Both the position numbers and the translations under genes were made by a program. Positions 15,891 through 24,362 of a stretch of 64,000 nt of DNA are shown here, one piece after another. Under the pieces are notes generated by a model. It saw only the letters and a list, made by a program, of their open reading frames with translations. It did no database searches and was not told the DNA's origin. This DNA is from Janthinobacterium violaceinigrum (lineage in GTDB: Bacteria > Pseudomonadota > Gammaproteobacteria > Burkholderiales > Burkholderiaceae_D). The stretch lies in contig NZ_WFLI01000018.1 of the NCBI RefSeq assembly GCF_009208555.1, forward strand, positions 1 through 64,000. Direction: 5' to 3'. Position 1 is the first letter of the stretch. Each line of letters begins with the position of its first letter.

Positions 15891-17792
15891 TCAGGTCGCG
15901 CTGGCCGCGCGCAAGGCGGCCAGCAATTGCGCCAGCTGCGCCTTGTCGCGTTCGAGCGCCGCCAGGCTGGCTTCGAAGCCGGCGATTTTCTGCTCCAGGC
16001 TGCCCGTGGCGTCGTGGATGCGCTGGATCGAGGCAAAGCGCAGCTTCAGCTGTTCCTTGTATTCGACGATTTGCGCTTCGAGCGGCGCCATGATGACTTT
16101 CAGCCAGGCGCTGGCGTCGTCGTTGGCATTGATGAAGCTGCGGCGCACGCGCGAGGCGATGGTGTCGAAGAATTTTTCCATCAGCACGACGCGGCTGGTG
16201 GTGAGCAGGGTGGCCGTGCCGAACTGCTTGTGATACACGGCTTCGATATCGGCGATCTCCTGGCGGTAGCGGGCCAGCGAAAACGGCATCGGCAAGGCCA
16301 GCGCCAGGCCATGTTCGGTGGCGAATTTGCGGTACATCACGTTCATCATTTCCGTGATCTCGGCCGTCTTGCCTTCCGAGCGGTCCAGGTTCCGGGTGAT
16401 GCGTTCGAAATACTGGCGCACGGCTTCGCGCAGGCCCGTGAAAAAGCGGCTGCGCTGCATGGCGGCGCGCACGCCATCGATATCGTTGCGCACGATGTCC
16501 ATGCCCAGGCTCGTATACAGTTCCGTCGACAGGCGCGTAAATACGGCGCGCGTGGCTTGCAGCTTGAACAGGCTGCTGTCGAATTCCTTCTTCTCGATAT
16601 CGACGCGGCGCATCATGTGCGCGATCACGCTCTGGTTCTTGCCGCGCAGGCTGTGCAGCTCGTGCAGCTGCTCGGCGATGCCGCGCGCGCGCGCCGCCGC
16701 CTGCACCTGCTGCGCCGCTTCAATGGCGTCCAGGTCGAATGCCAGCTGGTGACGGATGATGTCCTTGCGCGCGGGGATCAGCTCCTCGAACAGGGCCGTC
16801 TCCAGCGCCGGCAGGCGGCTCCTGTCCAGCAGCGCCGCGTCGTGGTTGATCTTGCCCACCAAGGCCTTTTGCGCGGAGACGGGAAATACCTGGCCCGCGT
16901 CCAGGGTCAAGAGATGCGCCACGCTGGCCTGCTGGCGTTCGATCGCCTGCGCCACTTCCGCATCGCCGCGCAGTTCGTCCCACATGCTGTCGATCTTGTT
17001 GAGCACCACCAGGCGCCCCGCGCCGGCGCCGATATGGTTGCGCCATACCTCGATGTCGCTGCGCGTGACGCCCGTGTCGGCGGCCAGGATGAACAGCACC
17101 GCATGCGCGTTCGGGATCAGGTTCAGGGTCAGTTCCGGTTCCGTGCCGATGGCGTTCAGGCCCGGCGTATCTAGAATGACGAGCCCCTGTTTCAGCAGCG
17201 GATGGGGGAAGTTGATGATGGCGTGGCGCCACATGGAGATTTCCACCCGGCCGTCCTCGTCGAGCATGGCGGGGGTATCGGCGTCCTCGGCGTCGTACAG
17301 GCCGTAGCGCGCTGCTTCTTCCTGGCTGACTTTTTTCGTCAGGCTGACCTGGCGCAGCGCTTCCTGCATGTCGCCGCCCGCATCGATGTTCAGGGGCAGG
17401 ACGGTCCAGGCAGCGGGCAGGTCGCGGTAGTCGCTGGTCGACAGGTTCTGCGCGCGCGTCTCGATGGGCAGCAGGCGGATCGACGGCTGCCAGGCCCCGT
17501 CGTACAGCAGCTCGGTGGGACACATGGTGGTGCGGCCCGCGCCCGAGGGCAGGATGCGCTGGCCGTAGTCGGCAAAGAAGATGGCGTTGATCAGTTCGGA
17601 TTTGCCGCGCGAGAATTCCGCCACGAAGGCGATCGAGAGACGGTCGTCGGCCAGGCGGGACCCGCAGCGCGCCAGGCGCAGCGCGGAAGCGCCGTCGACC
17701 AGGCCCGCCGCGCTGACGGCTTGCCGGTATGCCTGCAGGGCCGCCAGCACATCCTGGCGCCACGCGCTGTATTGTTCCAAGTCCCTGACCAT
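15891..17792 (-). CDS. Dynamin-family GTPase
   Basis: Large GTPase of the bacterial dynamin-like family, 633 aa. GTP-binding motifs are G1 AEFSRGKSE (58-66), a candidate G2 threonine in GRTTMCPTEL (86-95), G3 DTPG (208-211) and G4 NKID (265-268). The remainder (about 340-633) is mostly helical with a coiled-coil C-terminus (EQKIAGFEASLAALERDKAQLAQLL), as expected for a dynamin stalk. No transmembrane helix is evident, although AmpPhi or lipid-binding segments cannot be excluded. The ATG at 17792 has a GGGGG-type ribosome site. It sits between mutM (33 bases upstream) and mutY (38 bases downstream) on the same strand. The specific cellular role is unknown to me. Confidence 0.8.
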   Translation of the reverse strand: MVRDLEQYSAWRQDVLAALQAYRQAVSAAGLVDGASALRLARCGSRLADDRLSIAFVAEFSRGKSELINAIFFADYGQRILPSGAGRTTMCPTELLYDGAWQPSIRLLPIETRAQNLSTSDYRDLPAAWTVLPLNIDAGGDMQEALRQVSLTKKVSQEEAARYGLYDAEDADTPAMLDEDGRVEISMWRHAIINFPHPLLKQGLVILDTPGLNAIGTEPELTLNLIPNAHAVLFILAADTGVTRSDIEVWRNHIGAGAGRLVVLNKIDSMWDELRGDAEVAQAIERQQASVAHLLTLDAGQVFPVSAQKALVGKINHDAALLDRSRLPALETALFEELIPARKDIIRHQLAFDLDAIEAAQQVQAAARARGIAEQLHELHSLRGKNQSVIAHMMRRVDIEKKEFDSSLFKLQATRAVFTRLSTELYTSLGMDIVRNDIDGVRAAMQRSRFFTGLREAVRQYFERITRNLDRSEGKTAEITEMMNVMYRKFATEHGLALALPMPFSLARYRQEIADIEAVYHKQFGTATLLTTSRVVLMEKFFDTIASRVRRSFINANDDASAWLKVIMAPLEAQIVEYKEQLKLRFASIQRIHDATGSLEQKIAGFEASLAALERDKAQLAQLLAALRAASAT

Positions 17793-17825
17793 CTGGCCCC
17801 CTTTGTTCTGACTGACTGTTGACCG

Positions 17826-18662
17826 CTACTTCTGGCAATGCACGCAGTAAAACGTGGAACGCTGCCCCTGCACGATTTGCCGGATCGGCGCGCCGCACAC
17901 GCGGCAGGGCTTGCCCGCGCGGTTGTACGTGAAATACGTCTGCTGGAAGTAGCCGGACTGGCCGTTCACGCCGATGAAGTCGCGCAGGGTGCTGCCGCCC
18001 TGCACGATGGCTTCGGCCAGCACGTCGCGGATCGCCTGCGCCAGTTTCTCATAGCGGGCCAGGCCGATGCGCCGGGCCGGCGTTTTCGGATTGATCCCCG
18101 CGCGGAACAGGCTTTCGGAACAATAGATATTGCCCACGCCGACAACGATGTCGCCCGCCATCAGCACCTGCTTGATATTCGTGTTCTTGTTGCGCGTTTT
18201 TTCGAACAGCAGCTGGCCCGTGAAGCCGCCTTCCAGCGGTTCCGTGCCCAGGCCGCGCAGCAGCGCGTGGCCGTCCAGCGGACCGTCGGCCTCGTCGTGC
18301 CACAGCACGGCGCCGAAGCGGCGCGGGTCCGTCATGCGCAGTACCTGGCTGCTGCCGTCCGCGTCTTCCACGACGAGGTCGAAATGGTCGTGCTTTTGCG
18401 CCTCCGTCCCCGTTGGCAGCACGCGCAAATGGCCGGACATGCCCAGGTGGATGATCAGGGTGCCGTGGCGGAAGTGGATCAGCAGGTATTTGCCGCGCCG
18501 CCCCGTCAGGCCGATGGTTTGCCCCGACAGCTGTTCGCCCAGGGCAGGGGGGAAGGGCCAGCGCAGGCCGTCGCGCCGCAGCACGACGGCGCGCACGGCG
18601 CGCCCTTCGATATGGGGCGCGACACCGCGCCGTGTGACTTCGACTTCTGGCAATTCTGGCAT
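17826..18662 (-). CDS. mutM: Formamidopyrimidine-DNA glycosylase MutM (Fpg)
   Basis: Removes 8-oxoguanine and ring-opened purines and cleaves the abasic site. The 278-aa product begins MPELPEVEVTRRG, with the catalytic Pro2 exposed after Met removal and Glu3. It contains GVGNIYCSESLFRAGI, and ends in the zinc finger CRVCGAPIRQIVQGQRSTFYCVHC. The start at 18662 is fixed by this conserved N-terminus; the frame is open 24 codons further upstream but that part is not family-like. Together with mutY it makes up two thirds of the oxidised-guanine system. Confidence 0.96.
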   Translation of the reverse strand: MPELPEVEVTRRGVAPHIEGRAVRAVVLRRDGLRWPFPPALGEQLSGQTIGLTGRRGKYLLIHFRHGTLIIHLGMSGHLRVLPTGTEAQKHDHFDLVVEDADGSSQVLRMTDPRRFGAVLWHDEADGPLDGHALLRGLGTEPLEGGFTGQLLFEKTRNKNTNIKQVLMAGDIVVGVGNIYCSESLFRAGINPKTPARRIGLARYEKLAQAIRDVLAEAIVQGGSTLRDFIGVNGQSGYFQQTYFTYNRAGKPCRVCGAPIRQIVQGQRSTFYCVHCQK

Positions 18663-18829
18663 AGGGCTCGAATGGTTGAAAACCGGGTAAAAAACAGGCG
18701 GCTTGCCGGCCGATGGCTGGTCCGGACACGCCACGCCGCCACGACGTATATATTTCGTTACATACGTGAAGTACGCGATAGCCGCGTTGGGCGTAGAATC
18801 AAACTTTGCCGTTTAGCCAGGATCAGCCT

Positions 18830-20632
18830 TTGAAAAACGCTTTCGCCATTGTAACCTTGTCCGCCCTGATGGCCACGCATGCCATGGCGCAGACGCCCGT
18901 CGCCCCTGCCGATGCTGCGGTCGGCCCCTCTGCGGCCGTGCCCGCCACGGCGCAGGAAGAGGGCGCCGAGTCCAAGGCGGACGCCAAGACGGACGCCAAG
19001 GCGGAGGGTTTGCCGAAGGTCGAATTGAGCAGCGACCTGCTGTACAAGCTGACCAAGGCGGAAATGGAATTCAAGAACGGCCAGTGGCAAGGGCCGTACG
19101 TGACGATGATGGTGGCGGCGCAGCAGACGCGCGACCCGCGCCTGGCGCGCCGCGCTTCCGAAATGGCGCTGGCCGCCAAGCAGGGCGGCGAAGCGCTGGC
19201 GGCCATCCGCCTGTGGCGCGACCTGGCGCCCGAATCGGACGAGGCAACGCAGTTCTTCCTCGGCTTCGTCGTCCTGACGGACAAAATCGAGGAAGCGGAA
19301 CCGATCTTTGCCGAGCGCCTGGCCAATGCGCCGCCGGGCGCGCGCGGCGTGGCCCTGTTCCAGATGCAGCAAATCCTGTCGCGCTCGAACGACAAGCTGT
19401 ATGCCTATTCGATGGTGACGCGCCTGGTGCAGCCCTACCTGGACATGTTCGAAGCGCACCTGGTGCTGGCGCAGGGCGCCCTGTCGATCGGCGAGCGCGA
19501 GCGCGCCATCGGCGAGGCGAACAAGGCGCTGGCGATCAAGCCGAACTCCGAGCTGGCCGTGCTGACCCTGGCGCAGGTGACGGGCGAACCCGAGGCAGCT
19601 GGCAAGGTGCTGGCCACGTTCCTGCAAAAGAACCCGGACGCCGTCGAAGTGCGCAGCGCGTATGCGCGCCTGCTGGTCGAGCAAAAACAGCTGGAACCGG
19701 CGCGCGACCAATTCCTGCTGCTGCTGAAAACGCAGCCCGACAACGTGGGCGGCCTGTATGCGCTCGGCATCGTGGCGCTGCAGCTGGAAGACACCAAGGG
19801 CGCGGAGCAGTACTTCAAGCGTTTCCTGGCCGTGCTCGAAAAATCCCCCGGCGACACGCGCGACCCGTTCAAGGCCCTGATGATCCTGTCGCAGATCGCC
19901 GAAACGCGCGGCGACACGGCGGGCGCCATCGCCTGGCTGGACAAGGTCGACAACAGCGCATCGAGCGGCTATGTCGAGGCGCGCTTGCGCCGCGCCCAGC
20001 TGATCGCCCGCGGCGGCAATCTCGATGCGGCGCGCAAGGCGCTGACGGAAATCGAAACGGACGATCCGGCAAGCCAGGCGCAGGTGCTGCTGGTCGACGC
20101 GCAATTCCTGCGCGACGCCGGCTATGTGCAAAGCGCGTACACGGTGCTGGAAAACGCTTTGCTGCGCTTTCCCGACAATCCGGAACTGCTGTACGACTAC
20201 GCCTTGCTGGCCGAGCGCCTGGACAAGATGGAGTTGATGGAAGCGAGCCTGCGCCGCGTGATGGCGCTGGCGCCCGACAACCAGCACGCGTATAACGCCC
20301 TCGGCTACTCGCTGGCCGAACGGGGCATCCGCCTGCAGGAAGCGTATGCGCTGATCGAGAAGGCGCTGCAGATGGCGCCGGGCGATCCGTTCATCATGGA
20401 TAGCATGGGCTGGGTGCAGTTCCGCATGGGGAACCTGGCCGCGGCGGAAAGCGCGCTGCGCCGCGCGTATGCCGTGCGCAGCGATCCGGAAATTGCCGTC
20501 CACCTGGGTGAAGTGCTGTGGCAGAAGGGCGACAAGGATGAAGCGCAAAAACTGTGGCGCGAGGCGCAAGGCAAGGACCCGAAAAACGATGCGCTGAAAA
20601 GCACGCTGGCGCGCCTCAATGTCAGTCTGTGA
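18830..20632 (+). CDS. Tetratricopeptide repeat protein, exported
   Basis: The 600-aa product has a signal peptide ending ATHAMAQ and an Ala/Lys-rich linker. TPR repeats fill most of the rest (for example SELAVLTLAQVTGEPEAAGKVLATFLQKNP; PELLYDYALLAERLDKMELMEASLRRVMALAPDNQHAYNALGYSLAERG). The TTG at 18830 is preferred because it gives a clean signal peptide (MKNAFAIVTLSALMATHAMA) behind an AGGA site at about 18819. An earlier in-frame TTG at 18806 would spoil it. It lies upstream of lolB and ispE, an order seen in other betaproteobacteria. It is probably a periplasmic scaffold; no enzymatic motif is visible. Confidence 0.85.
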   Translation: MKNAFAIVTLSALMATHAMAQTPVAPADAAVGPSAAVPATAQEEGAESKADAKTDAKAEGLPKVELSSDLLYKLTKAEMEFKNGQWQGPYVTMMVAAQQTRDPRLARRASEMALAAKQGGEALAAIRLWRDLAPESDEATQFFLGFVVLTDKIEEAEPIFAERLANAPPGARGVALFQMQQILSRSNDKLYAYSMVTRLVQPYLDMFEAHLVLAQGALSIGERERAIGEANKALAIKPNSELAVLTLAQVTGEPEAAGKVLATFLQKNPDAVEVRSAYARLLVEQKQLEPARDQFLLLLKTQPDNVGGLYALGIVALQLEDTKGAEQYFKRFLAVLEKSPGDTRDPFKALMILSQIAETRGDTAGAIAWLDKVDNSASSGYVEARLRRAQLIARGGNLDAARKALTEIETDDPASQAQVLLVDAQFLRDAGYVQSAYTVLENALLRFPDNPELLYDYALLAERLDKMELMEASLRRVMALAPDNQHAYNALGYSLAERGIRLQEAYALIEKALQMAPGDPFIMDSMGWVQFRMGNLAAAESALRRAYAVRSDPEIAVHLGEVLWQKGDKDEAQKLWREAQGKDPKNDALKSTLARLNVSL

Positions 20633-20655
20633 TTGAATCGATTAACCCAACTCTG

Positions 20656-20683
20656 AAAAACCAGCGCCCTGTCGCTGGTTTTT
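20656..20683 (+). terminator. Bidirectional intrinsic terminator hairpin
   Basis: AAAAACCAGCG pairs with CGCTGGTTTTT across the 6-nt loop CCCTGT, an 11-bp perfect stem with an A-tract before and a T-tract after. It lies 23 bases after the TPR gene and only 5 bases before the lolB ATG, so lolB must be served by read-through or by a start inside this region. Confidence 0.75.
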
Positions 20684-20687
20684 ACGT

Positions 20688-21332
20688 ATGCCCATGTCAA
20701 AAAATCTCCTCGCTCTGACGGCTCTGTGCCTGTCCCTCTCGGCCTGCTCGACCCTGACTTCGCCTTTCTCGTCCGGCACCGCGCCTTCGAGCGTGGCCGT
20801 GGCGCCCTACCGCGAACAGGTGGAGCTGACGGGCCGCCTGAACGTGGTGTACCAGAAGGACGACAAGCCCGAATCGGCCACCGTCAATTTCAACTGGCTG
20901 CAGACGGCCGCGCGCACGGACGTGACCCTGTATACGCCCGTCGGCAGCACCCTGGCGACGATTGCCGTCACGCCGCAGCAGGCCGTGCTGACGCAAAGCG
21001 GCAAGGCGCCGCGCAGCGCGCCCGACGTCGACACCCTGAGCGCGCAGATGCTGGGCTGGTCCTTGCCCGTGTCGGGCTTGCGCGACTGGCTGCAGGGCTA
21101 TGCCACGGGCGCCGATGGCAAGCGTTTCGTGGCCTCGCCCGCCAACGACAGCGTGACAACGAAGGACGGCTGGCGCTTGCGCTATGTGTCGTGGCAAGAT
21201 GCGCCTGACAATACACCGGGCGCCTTGCCCCAACCGCGGCGTATCGATGCCGAACGCAATGCCAGCGCGCAGGCCGATGCCGTGTCGCTGCGCATCGTGC
21301 TCGAACCCGCCCCTTCCGCATCTGCACCATGA
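20688..21332 (+). CDS. lolB: Outer-membrane lipoprotein insertase LolB
   Basis: LolB receives lipoproteins from LolA and inserts them into the outer membrane. The roughly 214-aa product has a lipobox (LSLSAC followed by Ser-Thr-Leu) and the LolB fold pattern: VELTGRLNVVY, SATVNFNWLQ, and LSAQMLGWSLPVSGLRDWLQG. Two ATGs are possible, 20688 and 20694; the second (MSKNLLALTALCL) is an equally good signal start. The stop overlaps the ispE start as ATGA. Confidence 0.88.
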   Translation: MPMSKNLLALTALCLSLSACSTLTSPFSSGTAPSSVAVAPYREQVELTGRLNVVYQKDDKPESATVNFNWLQTAARTDVTLYTPVGSTLATIAVTPQQAVLTQSGKAPRSAPDVDTLSAQMLGWSLPVSGLRDWLQGYATGADGKRFVASPANDSVTTKDGWRLRYVSWQDAPDNTPGALPQPRRIDAERNASAQADAVSLRIVLEPAPSASAP

Positions 21333-22213
21333 CATTGACGACCTTGAACAACTGCCCGGCCCCGGCCAAGCTGAACTTATTTCTGCACGTTAACGGCCGC
21401 CGCGCCGATGGCTATCACTTGCTGCAGACGGTATTCCAATTGCTCGACCATGGCGACACCCTGCACTTCGCCTTGCGCGACGATACGCTGATCCGCCGCG
21501 TGACGGCGCTGGCCGGCGTACCGGAAGAGCAGGACCTGATCATCCGCGCCGCGCAGCTGCTGCAGGCGGAAGTGCTGCGCCGCACGGGCGCCTTGCCGCG
21601 CGGCGTCGATATCGCCATCGACAAGGTGCTGCCCATGGGCGGCGGCCTGGGGGGCGGCTCGTCCGACGCGGCCACGGCCCTGATGGCCTTGAACCGCCTG
21701 TGGCAGGCGGGCTTGACGCGCGAGGAATTGATGGCGCTGGGCTTGCCGCTGGGCGCCGATATCCCGTTTTTCATCTTTGGCGAGAATGCGTTTGCCGAAG
21801 GCGTGGGCGAGGCCCTGCAGCCCGTCGCCACGCCCGATTGCTGGTATGTGGTGATCGAGCCGGGCGTGCAAGTTCCCACCGCTGCAATTTTTTGCGCGGA
21901 AGGCTTGACGAGAAATACCGAACCCGTCACAATAGCGGACTTTTCCAGGTACCTCGCAGAAGGAAACGATGCGGGTGGATTTGGTAAGAATGATTTACAG
22001 CAAGTGGCATGCAGTCTTTTCAAGCCGGTAGCAGATGCGGTAGAATGGCTGGGTGCTTACGGTGAGGCCAGGATGACTGGTTCCGGTGCTTGTGTGTTTA
22101 GTGCGTTTGGCAGTCAGGAAGAAGCGGATGCGGTGCTCAGCAATGTGCCACCAGTCTGGATCGCCTGGAAGGCAAAAGCGCTGAATCGCCACCCGATGCT
22201 CACGGTGTTGTAA
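21329..22213 (+). CDS. ispE: 4-diphosphocytidyl-2-C-methyl-D-erythritol kinase IspE
   Basis: GHMP-family kinase of the MEP isoprenoid pathway that phosphorylates CDP-methylerythritol. The 294-aa product has the substrate motif CPAPAKLNLFLHVNGRRADGYH, the ATP loop PMGGGLGGGSSDAATALMALN and the C-terminal GHMP motif MTGSGACVFSAF. It overlaps lolB by 4 bases and is therefore translationally coupled. The lolB-ispE-tRNA-Gln-prs order is conserved in betaproteobacteria. Confidence 0.95.
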   Translation: MTLTTLNNCPAPAKLNLFLHVNGRRADGYHLLQTVFQLLDHGDTLHFALRDDTLIRRVTALAGVPEEQDLIIRAAQLLQAEVLRRTGALPRGVDIAIDKVLPMGGGLGGGSSDAATALMALNRLWQAGLTREELMALGLPLGADIPFFIFGENAFAEGVGEALQPVATPDCWYVVIEPGVQVPTAAIFCAEGLTRNTEPVTIADFSRYLAEGNDAGGFGKNDLQQVACSLFKPVADAVEWLGAYGEARMTGSGACVFSAFGSQEEADAVLSNVPPVWIAWKAKALNRHPMLTVL

Positions 22214-22229
22214 AGAGCAAAAAAAGATT

Positions 22230-22257
22230 TTGCTTAGCGTCAAATAGTCGGTATAAT
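22230..22257 (+). promoter_or_regulatory. Sigma-70-type promoter for tRNA-Gln
   Basis: TTGCTT (22230-22235) and a perfect TATAAT (22252-22257) are spaced by 16 bases and lie 34 bases upstream of the tRNA. The local A/T richness right after the ispE stop supports a strong promoter for the tRNA and possibly prs. Confidence 0.65.
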
Positions 22258-22291
22258 ACTGGCCAACATGACGGCAAGCAGTCAGTTGCGT

Positions 22292-22368
22292 AGGGGAATC
22301 GCCAAGCTGGTTAAGGCACTGGATTTTGATTCCAGCATGCGAAGGTTCGAATCCTTCTTCCCCTGCCA
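22292..22368 (+). tRNA. tRNA-Gln (anticodon TTG)
   Basis: A 77-nt cloverleaf including the encoded CCA. The acceptor stem pairs AGGGGAA (22292-22298) with TTCCCCT (22358-22364), G is the discriminator and CCA is encoded at 22366-22368. The anticodon stem CTGGA/TCCAG encloses the loop TTTTGAT with anticodon TTG at 22326-22328. The T-arm GAAGG-TTCGAAT-CCTTC is complete. Confidence 0.97.
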
Positions 22369-22460
22369 CCCATTTCACCGTAGTCTGTCGATGCGAAGTT
22401 AGCGTCCAGTACGGGAAAAAGCAGATATGTCGCCACGCGGCATATTCTAAACAATGACTG

Positions 22461-22489
22461 ACCGGGCCTATGCCCGGTTAGTGCTTTTC
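22461..22489 (+). terminator. Hairpin between tRNA-Gln and prs
   Basis: ACCGGGC pairs with GCCCGGT around CTAT (7 bp), followed by a short T-containing stretch (TTAGTGCTTTTC). It could terminate the tRNA transcript or lie in the prs leader. The T-tract is weak, so a strict terminator role is uncertain. Confidence 0.4.
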
Positions 22490-22519
22490 AAGACTTCTAT
22501 ATCACCTCTTGGGACTCCC

Positions 22520-23470
22520 ATGGCTTACGAAAACCTGATGGTTTTTACCGGCAACGCGAATCCAGCGTTAGCAGAGGGGGTCGCAAAAAACCTCGGCATC
22601 CCTCTCGGTAAAGCAAACGTTTCGAAATTCTCTGACGGCGAAGTAATGGTCGAGATTAACGAAAACGTGCGCGGCAAGGATGTTTTTGTTTTGCAATCCA
22701 CCTGTGCGCCAACCAACGACAGCTTGATGGAAATCATGCTGATGGTCGATGCCTTGAAACGCGCTTCCGCTGGCCGCATCACCGCCGCAATTCCTTACTT
22801 CGGCTACGCCCGCCAAGACCGCCGTCCACGCTCCGCGCGTGTGGCGATTTCGGCCAAGGTGGTGGCGAACATGCTGGAAGAAGCCGGTGTCGAGCGCGTC
22901 CTGATCATGGACTTGCACGCTGACCAGATTCAAGGTTTCTTCGATATCCCAGTCGACAACATCTACGCTTCGCCAATTTTGCTGGGCGACCTGCAAAAGA
23001 AAAACTACCAGGATCTGCTGGTGGTCTCGCCGGACGTCGGCGGTGTGGTACGTGCGCGCGCCCTGGCAAAACGCCTGGGCTGTGACCTGGCCATCATCGA
23101 CAAGCGCCGTCCAAAAGCGAACGTGTCCGAAGTGATGAACATCATCGGTGAAGTCGAAGGCCGCAACTGCGTGATCATGGATGACATGGTCGACACGGCA
23201 GGTACGCTGACCAAGGCTGCCGAAGTGCTCAAAGAGCGCGGCGCGAAAAAAGTCGTGGCGTATTGCACGCACGCGGTGCTGTCCGGCCCGGCGATCGACC
23301 GTATTTCGGCGTCGCCACTCGATGAGCTGGTCGTGACCGACACGATCCCCCTGTCCGAAGCGGCCCTGGCCTGCGGCAAGATTCGTCAATTGACGTGCGC
23401 GCCGCTGCTGGCCGAGACGTTCAAGCGCATCATCAAGGGCGATTCGGTTATTTCCCTCTTCATCGATTAA
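22520..23470 (+). CDS. prs: Ribose-phosphate pyrophosphokinase Prs
   Basis: Makes PRPP from ribose 5-phosphate and ATP for nucleotide, histidine and tryptophan synthesis. The 316-aa product has FSDGEVMVEINENVRGKDVFV, the flexible-loop region YARQDRRPRSARV, the DLHADQIQGFF loop and the PRPP-binding motif VIMDDMVDTAGTL. The ATG at 22520 gives the family N-terminus (MAYENLMVFTGNANPALA); the upstream in-frame start at 22454 adds unrelated residues. Confidence 0.97.
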   Translation: MAYENLMVFTGNANPALAEGVAKNLGIPLGKANVSKFSDGEVMVEINENVRGKDVFVLQSTCAPTNDSLMEIMLMVDALKRASAGRITAAIPYFGYARQDRRPRSARVAISAKVVANMLEEAGVERVLIMDLHADQIQGFFDIPVDNIYASPILLGDLQKKNYQDLLVVSPDVGGVVRARALAKRLGCDLAIIDKRRPKANVSEVMNIIGEVEGRNCVIMDDMVDTAGTLTKAAEVLKERGAKKVVAYCTHAVLSGPAIDRISASPLDELVVTDTIPLSEAALACGKIRQLTCAPLLAETFKRIIKGDSVISLFID

Positions 23471-23497
23471 TTCGACAAGAGCAGCAACAGACGTCAC

Positions 23498-23619
23498 CTG
23501 CGGCGCGACCGGCTTTTTGCCTGTTGCGCCGTAGTATTTTAGTTTTCGGGGCGCGCATGCGCCCATTTTCGAAGATTCCTGGTCGCGGGAATCTTCATAA
23601 CACAAGGCGCAAGCCTTGT
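23498..23619 (+). promoter_or_regulatory. Chain of four hairpins between prs and rplY
   Basis: Four stems follow one another. (1) 23498-23534, CTGCGGCGC with GCGCCGTAG, with one G-U pair. (2) 23549-23564, GGGCGC with GCGCCC followed by ATTTTC, terminator-like. (3) 23571-23596, GAAGATTCC with GGAATCTTC. (4) 23602-23619, ACAAGGC with GCCTTGT, ending 8 bases before the GGAG ribosome site of rplY. Stem 2 may end prs transcription. Stems 3 and 4 form a structured leader that could control rplY translation. The pairings are seen directly; the function is inferred. Confidence 0.5.
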
Positions 23620-23636
23620 TCTTCTTGGAGTTTCAC

Positions 23637-24245
23637 ATGAAAGTTATCGCATTTAAACGCGAATTGCAAGGTTCCGGAGCGAGCCGCCGCCTGCGCATTT
23701 CCGGCCAAACCCCTGGTATCGTCTACGGCGGCGCTGAAGCCCCAGTGCTGATCTCGCTGGATCACAACGCCCTGTACCACGCGCTGAAAAAAGAAGTGTT
23801 CCACTCGTCCATCCTGGACCTGGAAATCGACGGCGTTTCCCAGCAAGTTCTGTTGCGCGACTTCCAAGTCCACGCATACAAACAACTGGTTCTGCACGCT
23901 GACTTCCAACGCGTTGACGCTAAGCAAGCTATCCACGTGAAAGTTGCTCTGCACTTCACGAACGCTGACGTTTCCCCAGCAGTCAAACTGCATGGCGCGA
24001 CCATCAGCCACGTTGCCAACGAAATCGAAGTATCGTGCCTGCCAGGCCAACTGCCAGAATTCATCAACGTTGACCTGTCGAACATCGACGTCGGTCACTC
24101 GCTGCATGTCGGCGACCTGGTCCTGCCAGCTGGCGTGACCGCTGTCACCCACGGCGCCAACCTGACCATCGCTACCGCTTCGGTACCGGCTGGCCACGTT
24201 GCTGCTGAAGCCGCTGCTGCTGAAGTTGCTGCTGACAAGAAGTAA
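23637..24245 (+). CDS. rplY: 50S ribosomal protein L25 (Ctc form)
   Basis: L25 binds 5S rRNA in the large ribosomal subunit; the long Ctc form carries an extra C-terminal domain. The 202-aa product has the N-terminal L25 domain (MKVIAFKRELQGSGASRRLR, GIVYGG) and the TL5/Ctc beta domain (VKVALHFTNADVSPAVK, GHSLHVGDLVLPAGV), ending in an Ala/Glu-rich tail. ATG 23637 has GGAG 7 bases upstream; the in-frame codon at 23616 lies inside a leader hairpin. Codon use is less GC-biased at third positions than its neighbours, as expected for a highly expressed gene. Confidence 0.95.
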   Translation: MKVIAFKRELQGSGASRRLRISGQTPGIVYGGAEAPVLISLDHNALYHALKKEVFHSSILDLEIDGVSQQVLLRDFQVHAYKQLVLHADFQRVDAKQAIHVKVALHFTNADVSPAVKLHGATISHVANEIEVSCLPGQLPEFINVDLSNIDVGHSLHVGDLVLPAGVTAVTHGANLTIATASVPAGHVAAEAAAAEVAADKK

Positions 24246-24280
24246 TTTTGCCGCCGCAGCAATGCGGTAGTCGCAAGGAA

Positions 24281-24314
24281 AAACCCGTCCGGTTCGCTCC
24301 GGACGGGTTTTTTT
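24281..24314 (+). terminator. Rho-independent terminator after rplY
   Basis: AAACCCGTCCGG pairs with CCGGACGGGTTT (12 bp) across a 6-nt loop and runs into a T-tract of seven. It lies 36 bases after the rplY stop. Confidence 0.9.
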
Positions 24315-24362
24315 CTGCCTGTTTTCACCGATAATGCTTTCTTTTACATTGCAGACACAGCC

